A program made the translations under genes and the position numbers. Of a DNA stretch of 17,462 bases, positions 1-6,506 are shown piece by piece. Numbering within the stretch: the stretch's first letter is position 1; each line of letters opens with the position of its first letter. This DNA comes from JASHVB01 sp049522565. Its GTDB lineage: Bacteria; Pseudomonadota; Alphaproteobacteria; Acetobacterales; Acetobacteraceae. The DNA lies in assembly GCA_049522565.1 (NCBI GenBank), contig JBEKNT010000114.1:1-17462 (forward strand), read 5' to 3'. Below the pieces are notes generated by a model. The model was not told the origin of the DNA and made no database searches. It saw only the letters and a list, made by a program, of their open reading frames with translations.

Positions 1-2
1 TG

Positions 3-530
3 TTTCTGCTGGTCTACGCGTCGTTCGTGTTCTTCATGCCGAACGTGCTGGGCGATCCGAACAATTTCATTCCCGCCAACCCGTTGCAGACGCCGGCCGA
101 CATCGTGCCGGAGTGGTACTTCCTGCCGTACTACGCGATCCTGCGCTCGATCCCGAACAAGCTGGCCGGCGTGTGCCTGATGTTCGGCTCGCTCCTGGTG
201 CTGTTCGTGCTGCCCTGGCTGGATACCTCCAAGGTGCGCAGCGCCCGGTTCCGGCCGATGTTCCGCCCCTTCATCTTCGTCTGGGTCGCGGCGGTGATCC
301 TGCTCGGCGTGTGCGGTGCGCATAAGCCGGAGGGCATCTGGGTCGTCCTCAGCCGCGTCTGCACACTGTGGTACTACCTGCATTTCCTGGTGATCATGCC
401 GGTGCTGGGCAAGCTGGAGCGGCCGCTGCCGCTGCCCGAGAGCATCAGCCGCGCCGTGCTGGGCGGTGGCGGTGGGGGCGGGGGGCCGTTGCCGGGCGGG
501 GCGACAGCGAAGCCGATGGAGAAGGCGTGA
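3..530 (+). CDS. petB: Cytochrome b of the bc1 complex, C-terminal part (cut by window edge)
   Basis: This is the quinol-oxidising membrane subunit of the cytochrome bc1 complex, which passes electrons from ubiquinol towards cytochrome c and moves protons. The open frame runs in from the left edge, so the N-terminal half with its haem-ligand histidines lies outside; about 175 residues are visible. The key signature is the PEWYFLPYYAILRS stretch at 108-149, the conserved PEWY loop of the quinol-oxidation (Qo) site, preceded by the ef-loop sequence DPNNFIPANPLQTPADIVPEW. Three hydrophobic stretches follow (GVCLMFGSLLVLFVLPWL, FIFVWVAAVILLGVCG, LWYYLHFLVIMPVLG), matching the last helices of the family. 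The tail is odd: eight glycines in a row, then a short basic end. The stop at 528-530 shares one base with the cytochrome c1 start, so the two genes are co-transcribed and probably translationally coupled. It could also be called fbcB. Family assignment is very secure. Confidence 0.96.
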   Translation, partial: FLLVYASFVFFMPNVLGDPNNFIPANPLQTPADIVPEWYFLPYYAILRSIPNKLAGVCLMFGSLLVLFVLPWLDTSKVRSARFRPMFRPFIFVWVAAVILLGVCGAHKPEGIWVVLSRVCTLWYYLHFLVIMPVLGKLERPLPLPESISRAVLGGGGGGGGPLPGGATAKPMEKA

Positions 531-1303
531 TGCGCGCGGTCCGTTCGATATTCGCCGCCCTGCTGCTGGGCGGGCTCGCTACCGGCAGCCTTGGCGTCGC
601 GCAGGCGCAGGAAGCGCCGACGCCGCCACACCAGCAATGGAGCTGGGAGGGGCCGTTCGGCACCTTCGACCTCGCCGCCGCGCAGCGCGGCTTCCAGGTC
701 TACTCCGAGGTGTGTTCCACCTGCCACGCGCTGAAGGAATTGCATTATCGCGACCTGGCCGGGATCGGCCTGTCGCCGGAGCAAATCCAGGCGATCGCCG
801 CGGCGGTGACGGTGCCGCAGGGGGTCGATGACCAGGGGCAGCCGAAGGAAGGGCCGGGCACGCCGGGCAGCCAGTTCCGCTCGCCGTTCCCCAATGAGCA
901 GGCGGCGCGGGCGGCGGAGAATGGCGCGCTGCCGCCGGATCTGTCGCTGATCGTCAATGCGCGCGAGGGCAATGCCGACTATGTCTATGGCATCCTGACG
1001 GGGTTCGCGGACGCTCCGGCCGGGTTCACCATGCAGCCGGGGATGAACTACAACCAGATGTTCCCCGGCCACCAGATCGCCATGCCGCAGCCGCTGCATG
1101 ACGGCCAGGTGACCTTCGCCGACGGGACGCCGAACAACGTCGGGCAGATGGCGCATGACGTGGTGACGTTCCTCGCCTGGGCGGCGAACCCGGAGTTGGT
1201 CCAGCGCAAGCAGATCGGCTGGCGGGTGATCCTGTTCCTGGTGGTGATGACCGGCCTGACCTATGCGGTGAAGCGCAAGGTGTGGGCCGACGTCGAGCAT
1301 TGA
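530..1303 (+). CDS. petC: Cytochrome c1 of the bc1 complex
   Basis: This is the membrane-anchored c-type haem subunit that takes electrons from the Rieske protein and gives them to soluble cytochrome c in the periplasm. The ATG at 530 (257 aa) is chosen because it overlaps the cytochrome b stop and opens a clean signal peptide (basic start, hydrophobic residues 7-24, AQA cleavage near residue 26). The longer frame upstream only shadows cytochrome b. CSTCH at residues 62-66 is the covalent haem site. The sixth ligand is very likely the methionine in IAMPQPL, close to the C-terminal third. The end carries one membrane anchor (VILFLVVMTGLTYAV) followed by basic residues facing the cytoplasm, as the family requires. 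Its length is normal for a bacterial cytochrome c1. A very strong hairpin (1318-1406) follows and probably ends or stabilises the operon transcript. Confidence 0.96.
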   Translation: MRAVRSIFAALLLGGLATGSLGVAQAQEAPTPPHQQWSWEGPFGTFDLAAAQRGFQVYSEVCSTCHALKELHYRDLAGIGLSPEQIQAIAAAVTVPQGVDDQGQPKEGPGTPGSQFRSPFPNEQAARAAENGALPPDLSLIVNAREGNADYVYGILTGFADAPAGFTMQPGMNYNQMFPGHQIAMPQPLHDGQVTFADGTPNNVGQMAHDVVTFLAWAANPELVQRKQIGWRVILFLVVMTGLTYAVKRKVWADVEH

Positions 1304-1317
1304 TCGGAGTGAGACCT

Positions 1318-1406
1318 CCCCCTCCCCTTGAGGGAGGGGGTTGGGGGGAGGGGGCCAGGGCGCACGAACTCCTCCCCCCCCAACCCCCTCCCTCAAGGGG
1401 AGGGGG
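1318..1406. repeat. Long inverted repeat / strong hairpin between petC and mtnP
   Basis: The left arm 1318-1350 and right arm 1372-1406 are perfect reverse complements apart from two extra C bases in the right arm, with about 21 bases between them. Each arm is made of the dispersed C-rich/G-rich palindrome with a central TCAA or TTGA that also occurs at 3273-3302 and 7611-7635. So this locus is two inverted copies of a mobile-looking repeat. Transcribed, it would fold into a roughly 33-bp GC stem. It has no T-run, so it is not a classical intrinsic terminator, but it could stop or protect the pet transcript. Confidence 0.8.
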
Positions 1407-1452
1407 CGCAGATCGTTCGGCGTGACGATGCGCCCCCCGAGGATGCAGACCC

Positions 1453-2364
1453 ATGCCAGATACGCCGACAGCGTCCGCAGCCCCCATCGAACCCGTCATC
1501 GGCATCGTCGGCGGCTCCGGCCTGTACGACATCGAGGGCCTGGAGGAGAAGGCCTGGCGGCAGGTCGAGACGCCCTGGGGTACGCCGTCCGATGCGCTGC
1601 TGTTCGGCCGGCTGGAGGGCGTGCGCTGCGTGTTTCTCCCCCGGCACGGGCGCGGCCACAAGCTGTCACCGACGCACCTGAACTACCGGGCGAATATCGA
1701 CGCGCTGAAGCGGTCCGGCGTGACCGACGTGGTGTCGCTGTCGGCGGTCGGCAGCCTGCGGGGGGAACTCCCGCCCGGGCATTTCGTGCTGGTGGATCAG
1801 TTCATCGACCGCAGCTTCGCCCGCGAGAAGAGCTTCTTCGGCGAAGGCGTGGTGGCGCACGTGTCGATGGCGCACCCGGTGTGCCCGCGCCTGGGCGACG
1901 CGCTGGAGGCGGCGTGCCGCTGGCTGGCGCTGCCGGTGACGCGCGGCGGCACGTATCTGGTGATGGAAGGGCCGCAGTTCTCCACCAAGGCGGAGAGCGA
2001 GCTGTACCGGTCCTGGGGTTGCAGCGTCATCGGCATGACCAACATGCCGGAGGCCAAGCTCGCGCGCGAGGCGGAGCTTTGCTACGCGACGGTCGCCATG
2101 GTGACGGATTTCGACTGCTGGCATCCGGACCACGACCACGTGACGGTCGAGGCGGTCGTGAAGGTGCTGCTGGAGAACGCCGATCGGGCGCGGGCGCTGG
2201 TGCGTGCGGTGGTGCCGGAGATCGGCCGGCGGCGCGCGCTGTGCCGCGGCGGCTGCGACCGCGCGCTGGACAACGCGGTGATCACCGCGGCGCATATGCG
2301 CGATCCGGCGCTGGTGGCGAAACTGGACGCGGTGGGCGGCCGGGCGCTGGGCAAGCCAGGCTAG
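1453..2364 (+). CDS. mtnP: S-methyl-5'-thioadenosine phosphorylase
   Basis: This enzyme cleaves methylthioadenosine, the by-product of polyamine and related syntheses, with phosphate to adenine and 5-methylthioribose 1-phosphate. It acts in the cytoplasm in purine and methionine salvage. The 303-residue protein shows the whole family pattern: a glycine-rich phosphate site GGSGLYDIEGL (residues 20-30), RHGRGH (64-69), the substrate-binding MEGPQFSTKAES (171-182), GMTNMPEAKLAREAE (194-208) and TDFDCW (218-223) with the base-contacting aspartates. The ATG at 1453 has GAGGA nine bases upstream. Its N-terminus is about ten residues longer than is usual for the family (small, Ala/Thr/Pro-rich). A gene order of bc1 genes followed by mtnP is, from general knowledge, seen in related alphaproteobacteria, often with an adenine phosphoribosyltransferase gene next; no such gene follows here. 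The gene ends 49 bases from the convergent rlpA-like gene. Confidence 0.95.
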   Translation: MPDTPTASAAPIEPVIGIVGGSGLYDIEGLEEKAWRQVETPWGTPSDALLFGRLEGVRCVFLPRHGRGHKLSPTHLNYRANIDALKRSGVTDVVSLSAVGSLRGELPPGHFVLVDQFIDRSFAREKSFFGEGVVAHVSMAHPVCPRLGDALEAACRWLALPVTRGGTYLVMEGPQFSTKAESELYRSWGCSVIGMTNMPEAKLAREAELCYATVAMVTDFDCWHPDHDHVTVEAVVKVLLENADRARALVRAVVPEIGRRRALCRGGCDRALDNAVITAAHMRDPALVAKLDAVGGRALGKPG

Positions 2365-2413
2365 GGCACGACCCGCTCGTAGGGGGTGGCTGGCCTTTGC
2401 CCAGGCAGGGTGC

Positions 2414-3010
2414 TCAGCGGCGGCTGGCGGTCTCGGTCTGCCGCCCGTCCACCAGGGCCTTTGTCGTCTCGGTCGCCTGCCGAACCTCCTGCGGGCTTGC
2501 CTCGGCGGCGCCCGCGCCCAGCTTCACCTCGCCATTCGGTTGCGGCACGGCGATCGGCTTCACCACGACCGGCGCTATGCCCTGCCGCTTGATGTCCAGG
2601 TCCCGGGCGACCTTCGGGCTGAGATCGACCACCCGGCCATCGACGAACGGCCCACGGTCCTCCACCTTGACCGTTGCCGTCTTGCCATTCGCGAGGTTGG
2701 TCACCGAGGCGGTGGTGCCGAGCGGCAGGGTCTTGCTGGCGACGACATTGGCGTTCGGGTTCATCCTCCGGCCATCGGCCATCTTCCGGTGCGCGAAGCG
2801 CCTGGCGTAGAACGAGGCGCGGCCCTTCTCCTTGCGGCCCGAATGGTCGATCCGCGCTTTGCCGTGCGGCGCGACCGGCGGTAGCCGGTCGAGCGTTTCC
2901 GCCTCCTGCCTGGCGGCCGGGGAGTCCGGCGGGGGAACCGCGGCGAGCGTGGCCGACACCAGGCATCCCAGCAACAACCCGGTGATGACGGCAAGGCACC
3001 TCTGCGGCAT
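2414..3010 (-). CDS. rlpA: RlpA-like double-psi beta-barrel protein, exported
   Basis: RlpA proteins are septal or cell-wall lytic transglycosylases that cut peptidoglycan strands lacking stem peptides. I chose the ATG at 3010 (198 aa) over the longer frame because it has GGGGA about seven bases upstream and begins an export signal (hydrophobic residues 6-24). Either signal peptidase I cuts after TLAA, or the LLGC at residues 13-16 is a weak lipobox giving a lipoprotein. The barrel spans residues 63-140: GRASFYARRFAHRKMADG, SKTLPLGT (92-99), VTNLANGK and the hallmark DRGPF (118-122). The usual His in the AHKTLP motif is Ser92, and the preceding usual Gly-Glu is Gly-Arg (80-81), while the DRGPF aspartate is kept. 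There is no C-terminal SPOR domain. Lytic activity is therefore uncertain; it may be a binding or degenerate subfamily. Confidence 0.85.
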   Translation of the reverse strand: MPQRCLAVITGLLLGCLVSATLAAVPPPDSPAARQEAETLDRLPPVAPHGKARIDHSGRKEKGRASFYARRFAHRKMADGRRMNPNANVVASKTLPLGTTASVTNLANGKTATVKVEDRGPFVDGRVVDLSPKVARDLDIKRQGIAPVVVKPIAVPQPNGEVKLGAGAAEASPQEVRQATETTKALVDGRQTETASRR

Positions 3011-3112
3011 GGCGATTCCCCGAATGGCTGGCCGCCAGCAAGGACGCCGCAGCACCGGCCTGGTTCCCAGCGGTGGCATTCGGGATTGCGTACTCGCCGC
3101 GGTGGGCGATCA

Positions 3113-3126
3113 CTGTCAGGTGACAG
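3113..3126. promoter_or_regulatory. Perfect 6+6 palindrome, possible operator
   Basis: CTGTCA-GG-TGACAG is a perfect inverted repeat with a two-base centre, about 100 bases upstream of the rlpA-like start. Its symmetry and position suit a dimeric regulator site. No regulator gene is adjacent and no second copy was seen, so this is only a candidate. Confidence 0.25.
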
Positions 3127-3231
3127 CCGGCCCGCGGTAGCCGTATCGGCGGTGACGCCGAACCCGGCCGATAGACCGCGCGCACCCAGCGCCGGCCACC
3201 TCTGTCGCGGACCTGTTGCCCGGGGAGACGC

Positions 3232-3340
3232 CCCATAGGCGGCAGGATAAGCGCTCGACGAAACAAAAATTCACTCCCCCTCCCCTCAAGGGGAGGGGGA
3301 GTTTTCTTCTCCGCGTCCCGGTTAACCTGACACCTATGGG
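3232..3340. repeat. MITE-like element with CCCATAGG-type terminal inverted repeats
   Basis: The left end (3232-3250, CCCATAGGCGGCAGGATAA) and the right end (3322-3340, reverse complement CCCATAGGTGTCAGGTTAA) match at 16 of 19 positions. Between them is the perfect C-rich/G-rich hairpin at 3273-3302. AGACGC occurs directly outside both ends (3226-3231 and 3342-3347, with one extra base on the right), which may be a target-site duplication. The same terminal sequence bounds the element at 17072-17295. No coding capacity is evident. It lies in the 417-base gene-free stretch between the rlpA-like gene and the dienelactone hydrolase gene; the only other structures seen there are the palindrome at 3113-3126 and the hairpin at 3390-3415. 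Confidence 0.6.
3273..3302. repeat. Dispersed C-rich/G-rich hairpin with TCAA loop
   Basis: A perfect 13-bp stem (3273-3285 with 3290-3302) closes a TCAA loop. It is the second of the window's copies of the repeat also found, doubled, at 1318-1406 and at 7611-7635. All copies are intergenic. Read in several frames it gives the repeated Pro-Leu-Pro-Gln-Gly-Glu or Leu-Lys-Gly-Arg-Gly words that produce spurious ORFs. Confidence 0.75.
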
Positions 3341-3389
3341 AAGACGCCCTGCGTTGCCGCGCCGCCGGCGACACCAGGCGGGGGGGGAG

Positions 3390-3415
3390 CAGAACGGAAC
3401 CGTTGCTCCGTTCTG
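3390..3415 (-). terminator. Hairpin terminator of the minus-strand operon
   Basis: A perfect 9-bp inverted repeat (CAGAACGGA at 3390-3398 with TCCGTTCTG at 3407-3415, eight-base loop) lies just past the dienelactone hydrolase stop at 3428. On the minus strand it is followed by a C-run rather than a T-run, so it is a plausible but non-canonical terminator. Confidence 0.55.
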
Positions 3416-3427
3416 TTCCGCGGTTGC

Positions 3428-4093
3428 TCAGCCGAGATGCTTGGCGAAGAACGCCAGCGTGCGCTGCTGCGCCAGTTCGTAGTCCGGCTTGCTGAAGCTG
3501 CCGCGCTCGTCACAGCCGAAGCCGTGGCCGGCGCCCATATAGACATAGGCTTCCGCCTTCGGCTGCGCGGCGCGGATGGCGTCCACATCGGTCATCGGGA
3601 TGGAGGCGTCCTGCTCGCCGAAATGCATTTGCACCGGGCAGTTCGGCGATTCGTCCTTGGTGCCGGCGATGCCGCCGCCGTACCAGCAGGACGCGGCGGC
3701 GAACTTGTGCGTGCGCGTCGCGCCCCACCAGGCGACGGTGCCACCGAAGCAGTAGCCGACGATGGCGAGCTGCTTGCCCGCCAGATGGTTGGCTGCCGCT
3801 TCGACGTCGGCCATGACCTGCGCGTCGGTCAGCGTCATGCGGTAGTCGCGGCCCTTGGCGATGTCGTCGGCAGTGTAGCCGAGTTCCACCCCGCGCTCCG
3901 CCCGGTCGAACAGCGCCGGCGCGACCACCGCGTAGCCTTCCGCGGCAAACCGGTCGGCCATCTCGCGCATGTGGTGGTTCACGCCGAAGATCTCCTGGAT
4001 CACGACCACACCTTTGGTCCCGTTGACGGGTCCGGCAACGTAAGCGGACAGCGTGTGGCCGTCGGCGGCCTTCAAGTCGATGGTGCTACCCAT
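3428..4093 (-). CDS. Dienelactone hydrolase family protein
   Basis: This cytoplasmic alpha/beta-hydrolase family includes carboxymethylenebutenolidase, which opens dienelactone rings in chlorocatechol breakdown; many members act on other esters or lactones. The 221-residue protein has normal family length. The catalytic triad is visible: nucleophile Cys115 in GYCFGG (113-118), Asp162 in FGEQDASIP, and His190 in GAGHGFGCDER. Glu34 in QEIFGVN is the residue that activates the cysteine in studied members. No signal peptide is seen. The ATG at 4093 has GGGAGGA about seven bases upstream. It is last in a same-strand row of four genes, 144 bases after the aldolase gene, so it may share that transcript or have its own promoter in the gap. 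The true substrate cannot be read from sequence. Confidence 0.92.
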   Translation of the reverse strand: MGSTIDLKAADGHTLSAYVAGPVNGTKGVVVIQEIFGVNHHMREMADRFAAEGYAVVAPALFDRAERGVELGYTADDIAKGRDYRMTLTDAQVMADVEAAANHLAGKQLAIVGYCFGGTVAWWGATRTHKFAAASCWYGGGIAGTKDESPNCPVQMHFGEQDASIPMTDVDAIRAAQPKAEAYVYMGAGHGFGCDERGSFSKPDYELAQQRTLAFFAKHLG

Positions 4094-4237
4094 GTCTCAT
4101 CCTCCCGATATGTGCTGCTGAATGACGCGCAAGATGACGCGGTCGCGGAGGTCGTCAAGCCTCCACGCGACGGATCCAGGCATCGCCGCGGAGCGGCAGC
4201 AGTACGTTTGCAATGGCCGCCGGGCTTGCCGGGAGCC

Positions 4238-5020
4238 TCAGGCCAGCGTCTTCCGAAGGAACCCCGTCCGCGCCGCCGCACCGGCCATCAGGAACGCCGC
4301 GTCCTGACCCGACAGGATGAACCGCGCGCCCATCTCGATATACCGCGGCATGATCGCCTCGTTGTAGATCCCCGCCATGCCCGGGAACTTGTTGTGCTTC
4401 CGGCATGCGGCGATCATCACCCGATACGCCTCCGCCACGCGTTCGTTGCCGAAGTCGCCCGGGATGCCCATCTCCGCGCACAGGTCGTTCGAGCCGATCA
4501 GCAGCACATCGACGCCCGGCACCGCGGCGATCGCGTCGGCATTGGCGATCGCGGTCGGCGTCTCCAGCATCACCACGGTCAGGTTCGCCGCATTCAGCGC
4601 CTTCGCCGCGTCGCCGGTGCCGGCGGAGCGCAGCCCGTAATGCGGCCCGATGCCACCCATCGAGCGATGTCCCACCGGCGGGTATTTCAGCTTCGACACC
4701 ACCTCGCGCGCCTCCTCGGCGGTATCGACATGCGGCATGACAATGCCCAGCGCGCCGTTGTCCAGCGCGCGCGTGGCGATCGCGTATTCGCCGTTCGGCA
4801 CCCGCGCGATCGGCGCGATGCCGGCATCCAGCGCCGCGACGCAAATCTGTGCGCAGGCGTCCAGCGACATGACGCCATGCTCCATGTCGAGGAACAGCCA
4901 GTCGAAGCCGGCCACCGCCATCGCCTTGCCGATCTCCACGCTGCGCGTCAGGCGCACGCCCACGCCCAGCGACAACTGGCCCTGTTCCAGCTTCTCGCGG
5001 GCGACATTGCGAACGGTCAT
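4238..5020 (-). CDS. HpcH/HpaI family aldolase
   Basis: These class II, metal-dependent aldolases split 2-oxo-acid aldols to pyruvate plus an aldehyde; known members include 4-hydroxy-2-oxoheptanedioate aldolase and 2-dehydro-3-deoxyglucarate aldolase. The 260-residue protein spans the whole barrel. The likely catalytic base is His48 in DMEHG, Arg73 (IARV) binds the oxo-acid, and the metal ligands are Glu153 (MLETPTA) and Asp179 (GSNDLCAEMG). RSMGGIGPHYGLR (119-131) corresponds to the conserved RG...P region. The ATG at 5020 has GGGAA close upstream and lies ten bases after the serine hydrolase stop, so the two are co-transcribed. Its neighbours (oxygenase, hydrolases, GMC oxidoreductase) suggest a late cleavage step of a catabolic route. 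Exact substrate is open, so no gene symbol is given. Confidence 0.93.
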   Translation of the reverse strand: MTVRNVAREKLEQGQLSLGVGVRLTRSVEIGKAMAVAGFDWLFLDMEHGVMSLDACAQICVAALDAGIAPIARVPNGEYAIATRALDNGALGIVMPHVDTAEEAREVVSKLKYPPVGHRSMGGIGPHYGLRSAGTGDAAKALNAANLTVVMLETPTAIANADAIAAVPGVDVLLIGSNDLCAEMGIPGDFGNERVAEAYRVMIAACRKHNKFPGMAGIYNEAIMPRYIEMGARFILSGQDAAFLMAGAAARTGFLRKTLA

Positions 5021-5030
5021 GACGGTTCCC

Positions 5031-6506
5031 CTATTTCAGCTCGGCGATGGCCACGGCGATGACGCGGTTCAGCGCCGCCAGGTCCATCGGGTAATCGGTC
5101 TCGTTGTTGACCGCCACCGTCAGGCGCCGTTGGCGCAGGATGAAAATGCGCTGGTCGGACGCACCCGAGGCCCAGGCGGTATCCGGCGGCAGGTCAGGGA
5201 ACAGGCGATCGATGTTGCTACGGAAGCAGGCGGCATAGCTGGTTCCGGTATGCGTCGCGGTCAGCGCGTAGTCGCCCCAGCCCTCCGGCAACAACCGCTC
5301 GCCGTTCCACATGCCGTCTTGCAGATACAGCACGCCCAGCTTGGCGTAGTCGCGCAACGTGGCGAAGCCCGCGCCGGAGCCGATCAGGTTGCCGGCGATG
5401 TCGGCGGAATGCTGGTAGCTCGCCATGCCGAGCCGGTCGGCCAGCAGGCTGTAGACCGTCCGGTGGTACGGCAGGCCGCGGCGCTCGATCTGGTCGCGGA
5501 TGATGGCACCCAGCACGTTCAGCCCGCTATTGACGTAGCGGAACACCGCACCGGGCCGCGTCGCGACGATCGAGCGCTGCGCTGCCTCGAACGCGTCGCA
5601 CGCATCCTGGTACACCGCGCTGTTTTCGAACCCGAGCGTGACCCGGCCATCGTCGTGCATGACCGGAAACGCCAGGCCGGAGCGCATCCGCAGCAGATGG
5701 TCGAGCGTGACCTGATGGTGGATTGCCCGCGGGTCGCGCCACAGCGGTGCCGGCGCGGCATCGTAGACCGAGTTGAGCCAGCCGTCGTGGATCAGCCGGC
5801 CGATCAGCGTACAGGTGATCGCCTTGGTCATCGACCAGCTCGGCGTCGCGCGATCCGGTCCGCCGAAGGCGCTGTACCGTTCGACCAGGATTTGCTCCGG
5901 CGACGCGATCAGGATGCCGTAGGCACCACGGGAATTGGCGAAGAACGTCTTCAGCGCGGCAACCAGCTTGACCGGCGGGGGCGCCGGCGGTTCGACCGCC
6001 TCACCCAGCGGCCAGGCGTGACCGGCGCCGGGCAGGTGCCGTTCGATCGGTTTCGGATTGAACGCCGGCACCGCGTGCGGCCCGAGCAAGATGCCGCCGT
6101 AATTCTTGCGGGCGATCGCCGAACCGGTCACCGGACGGTCGAACGCGGGGTCGTTCCAGGTGACGGTGACGCGACGATCGAGATTGTCTGTCTCGATGCC
6201 GATTGCTCCCGCCCGCTGGGCCGCGAGCAATGCGGCCTGGTCGCCGGCGCCGGGCCGCTCGCTCAAGCTGCCCGGCAACGTCACCGCGCGCCACCGGAAA
6301 TGCTGCTCCGCGGTTTCGCGGTCGAGCCCGGTGACATACAGCATATCGGCGAAGCGCTTGGCGGCGAAATTCACCGTGCGCTGGCGCAGCGCGCGTGAGG
6401 AACCGTCATAGACGATCGGATCGGGCGGGCGATCGCCGAACGGCTGCGGCGTGCGGTCGAAGATCGGCTCGATCGGGACAACCTGTGCTGCCGGCTTGTC
6501 GTTCAT
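5031..6506 (-). CDS. Serine hydrolase, class C beta-lactamase / esterase fold, with long N-terminal extension
   Basis: This belongs to the penicillin-binding-protein-like serine hydrolase family (class C beta-lactamases, EstB-type esterases). The catalytic motifs are present: SMTK at residues 225-228 (Ser225 nucleophile, Lys228) and YVN at 324-326, the Tyr-x-Asn element. The third motif is a weak Ser-Gly in WASGASDQR near the C-terminus instead of KTG. At 491 residues it is long, because about 190 residues precede the hydrolase domain; they contain ETAEQHFRWRAVTLPGS and a Pro-rich linker (169-180) and are not a family I recognise. There is no signal peptide, so it is probably cytoplasmic, which argues against a cell-wall or antibiotic role and for an ester, amide or lactone substrate. 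Its ATG overlaps the PhyH stop by four bases and the aldolase starts ten bases downstream: tight coupling in one operon. Confidence 0.88.
   Translation of the reverse strand: MNDKPAAQVVPIEPIFDRTPQPFGDRPPDPIVYDGSSRALRQRTVNFAAKRFADMLYVTGLDRETAEQHFRWRAVTLPGSLSERPGAGDQAALLAAQRAGAIGIETDNLDRRVTVTWNDPAFDRPVTGSAIARKNYGGILLGPHAVPAFNPKPIERHLPGAGHAWPLGEAVEPPAPPPVKLVAALKTFFANSRGAYGILIASPEQILVERYSAFGGPDRATPSWSMTKAITCTLIGRLIHDGWLNSVYDAAPAPLWRDPRAIHHQVTLDHLLRMRSGLAFPVMHDDGRVTLGFENSAVYQDACDAFEAAQRSIVATRPGAVFRYVNSGLNVLGAIIRDQIERRGLPYHRTVYSLLADRLGMASYQHSADIAGNLIGSGAGFATLRDYAKLGVLYLQDGMWNGERLLPEGWGDYALTATHTGTSYAACFRSNIDRLFPDLPPDTAWASGASDQRIFILRQRRLTVAVNNETDYPMDLAALNRVIAVAIAELK

Noticed and set aside
374..1396. 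340-residue minus-strand open frame opposite cytochrome c1
   Set aside because: It is antisense to a certain gene, its composition is Arg/His/Pro-rich and it begins in the dispersed hairpin; a GC-skewed shadow frame.
1304..1452. CRISPR array suggested by repeated C-rich/G-rich units
   Set aside because: Only two units, inverted with respect to each other, no spacers and no cas genes; it is a hairpin repeat.
1341..2810. 489-residue plus-strand frame across mtnP and rlpA
   Set aside because: It is out of frame with mtnP, antisense to rlpA and low in recognisable motifs; a shadow.
3437..5062. 541-residue plus-strand frame opposite the hydrolase and aldolase genes
   Set aside because: It has His/Arg-rich antisense composition, and both opposite-strand genes have complete catalytic motifs.
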